Source of the DNA: Bacteroidota bacterium
Lineage (GTDB): Bacteria; Bacteroidota; Ignavibacteria; Ignavibacteriales; Ignavibacteriaceae
DNA length: 24,244 bases
Reading direction: 5' to 3'
NCBI GenBank assembly: GCA_023453665.1
Contig: JAEXTA010000245.1
Coordinates: forward strand, 1-24,244
In this document: positions 23,786 through 24,244 of the stretch, in pieces
How positions within the stretch are numbered: position 1 is the first letter of the stretch
How the letters are laid out: every line of letters begins with the position of its first letter
The notes under the pieces: generated by a model
Database searches by the model: none
Told to the model about the DNA's origin: nothing
The model's input: only the letters and a program-made list of their open reading frames with translations
Made by a program: the position numbers and the translations under genes

Positions 23786-24244
23786 ATGGCAAAAAAAACT
23801 TCCACCCAAAAACCTGCAGCAAAAAAAGCAACTGCAAAAACTACAGTTAAAAAAACTGTGTTGAAAAAAGCTGCAACAAAATCCGGCTCTAAAACTGCTG
23901 TTAAAAAGACTGTAAAGAAAGCCGCTCCTGTTAAAAAGACAGAGAAAAAAGTTACAGCCAAAGTGAAAGAGATTAAGAAAAAAATTGTACCAAAGAAAAT
24001 TGTAGAAAAGAAACAAGAAAAAAAGATGACATTGAAAGTTAAAAAGAAAGACGTTGTACAGCCTGTTGAAGTTATATCAACTGCAGAATCACGTGCAAAG
24101 GCAATGGAGAAAATAAAAGGCTACAGCAAAAAAGACCTTGATCATTTTAAAGAAATAATTCTCGAAAAAAGAGACGAAATAATAGAGCAGCTTCAAAACC
24201 TGAAAGACCAGATGCTGGACCCGACAACCGGTGAATACATAAAT
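23786..24244 (+). CDS. DksA/TraR-like protein with Lys/Ala-rich histone H1-like tail (cut by window edge)
   Basis: Partial: 153 codons from the ATG at 23786 (GGAGACC upstream) with no stop before the edge. Residues 1-90 are a low-complexity tail of Lys, Ala, Thr and Val (KKTVKKAAPVKK repeats) like histone H1 or the Lys-rich tails of some bacterial DNA-binding proteins. From about residue 112 (GYSKKDLDHFKEIILEKRDEI ending PTTGEYIN) it matches the N-terminal coiled coil of DksA/TraR zinc-finger proteins of the ylyA type. The expected C4 zinc finger lies past the edge. It follows ileS by 16 bases. Confidence 0.75.
   Translation, partial: MAKKTSTQKPAAKKATAKTTVKKTVLKKAATKSGSKTAVKKTVKKAAPVKKTEKKVTAKVKEIKKKIVPKKIVEKKQEKKMTLKVKKKDVVQPVEVISTAESRAKAMEKIKGYSKKDLDHFKEIILEKRDEIIEQLQNLKDQMLDPTTGEYIN

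Noticed and set aside
23632..24016. Two Phe-rich minus-strand reading frames at the right edge
   Set aside because: They are antisense shadows of the AAA-rich Lys codons of the DksA-like gene and the ileS end; poly-Phe composition is an artefact.

Overview
The window reads as a chromosomal segment of an AT-rich Gram-negative bacterium of the Bacteroidota/Chlorobi group, most likely an Ignavibacteria-type lineage. The clues are a type IX secretion (T9SS) type A C-terminal sorting domain with the LYQNFPNPFNP signature, many lipoproteins and outer-membrane beta-barrels, a DUF6090-type protein, and a GIHH-type isoleucyl-tRNA synthetase. This placement is inference from family knowledge; no rRNA is present. 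No tRNA, CRISPR array, transposase or prophage gene was seen. No gene-free stretch exceeds about 260 bases once the small gene at 11726 is accepted.

Region 1 (1-2240): a membrane sensor kinase-like gene runs off the left edge on the minus strand. Divergent from it, and behind a good sigma-54 promoter (873-887), lie a secreted Asp/Gly-rich calcium-repeat protein and a DUF2202 ferritin-like lipoprotein. Each is followed by a clear intrinsic terminator.

Region 2 (2434-6340): a multiheme cytochrome c, a protein joining one CXXCH heme site to a predicted outer-membrane barrel, and a T9SS-exported protein. Together they look like a respiratory or extracellular electron-transfer unit. A degenerate palindromic repeat sits between the first two.

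Region 3 (6597-9558): a small Gly-rich lipoprotein and an outer-membrane barrel on plus, ending in a terminator. Convergent to them is a minus-strand operon of a YqaA/DedA membrane protein, a thioredoxin-like protein and a DUF6090 protein.

Region 4 (9739-12601): a GAF-AAA+-Fis sigma-54 activator. Just downstream are an 18-bp palindrome, a second sigma-54-like promoter, a truncated response-regulator receiver domain without its phospho-acceptor, and another outer-membrane barrel protein ending in a strong terminator.

Region 5 (12679-17679): 4-alpha-glucanotransferase and a TerB-like protein on plus. Then on minus come a glutathione peroxidase with a PerR/Fur-like dyad, a class D beta-lactamase overlapping a small membrane protein gene, and phosphate acetyltransferase.

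Region 6 (17918-24244): a tightly packed plus-strand cluster of YggS/PLPBP, DivIVA, purine nucleoside phosphorylase, a membrane/coiled-coil protein, IleRS and a DksA/TraR-like protein with a histone H1-like Lys/Ala tail. It runs off the right edge. The order resembles the Firmicutes ylmE...divIVA-ileS-ylyA-lspA neighbourhood.

I see no undescribed defence or mobile system. The most interesting leads are the sigma-54 circuit (two promoters plus an activator), the cytochrome/cytochrome-porin unit, the GIHH IleRS, and the conserved YggS-DivIVA-IleRS-DksA cluster.
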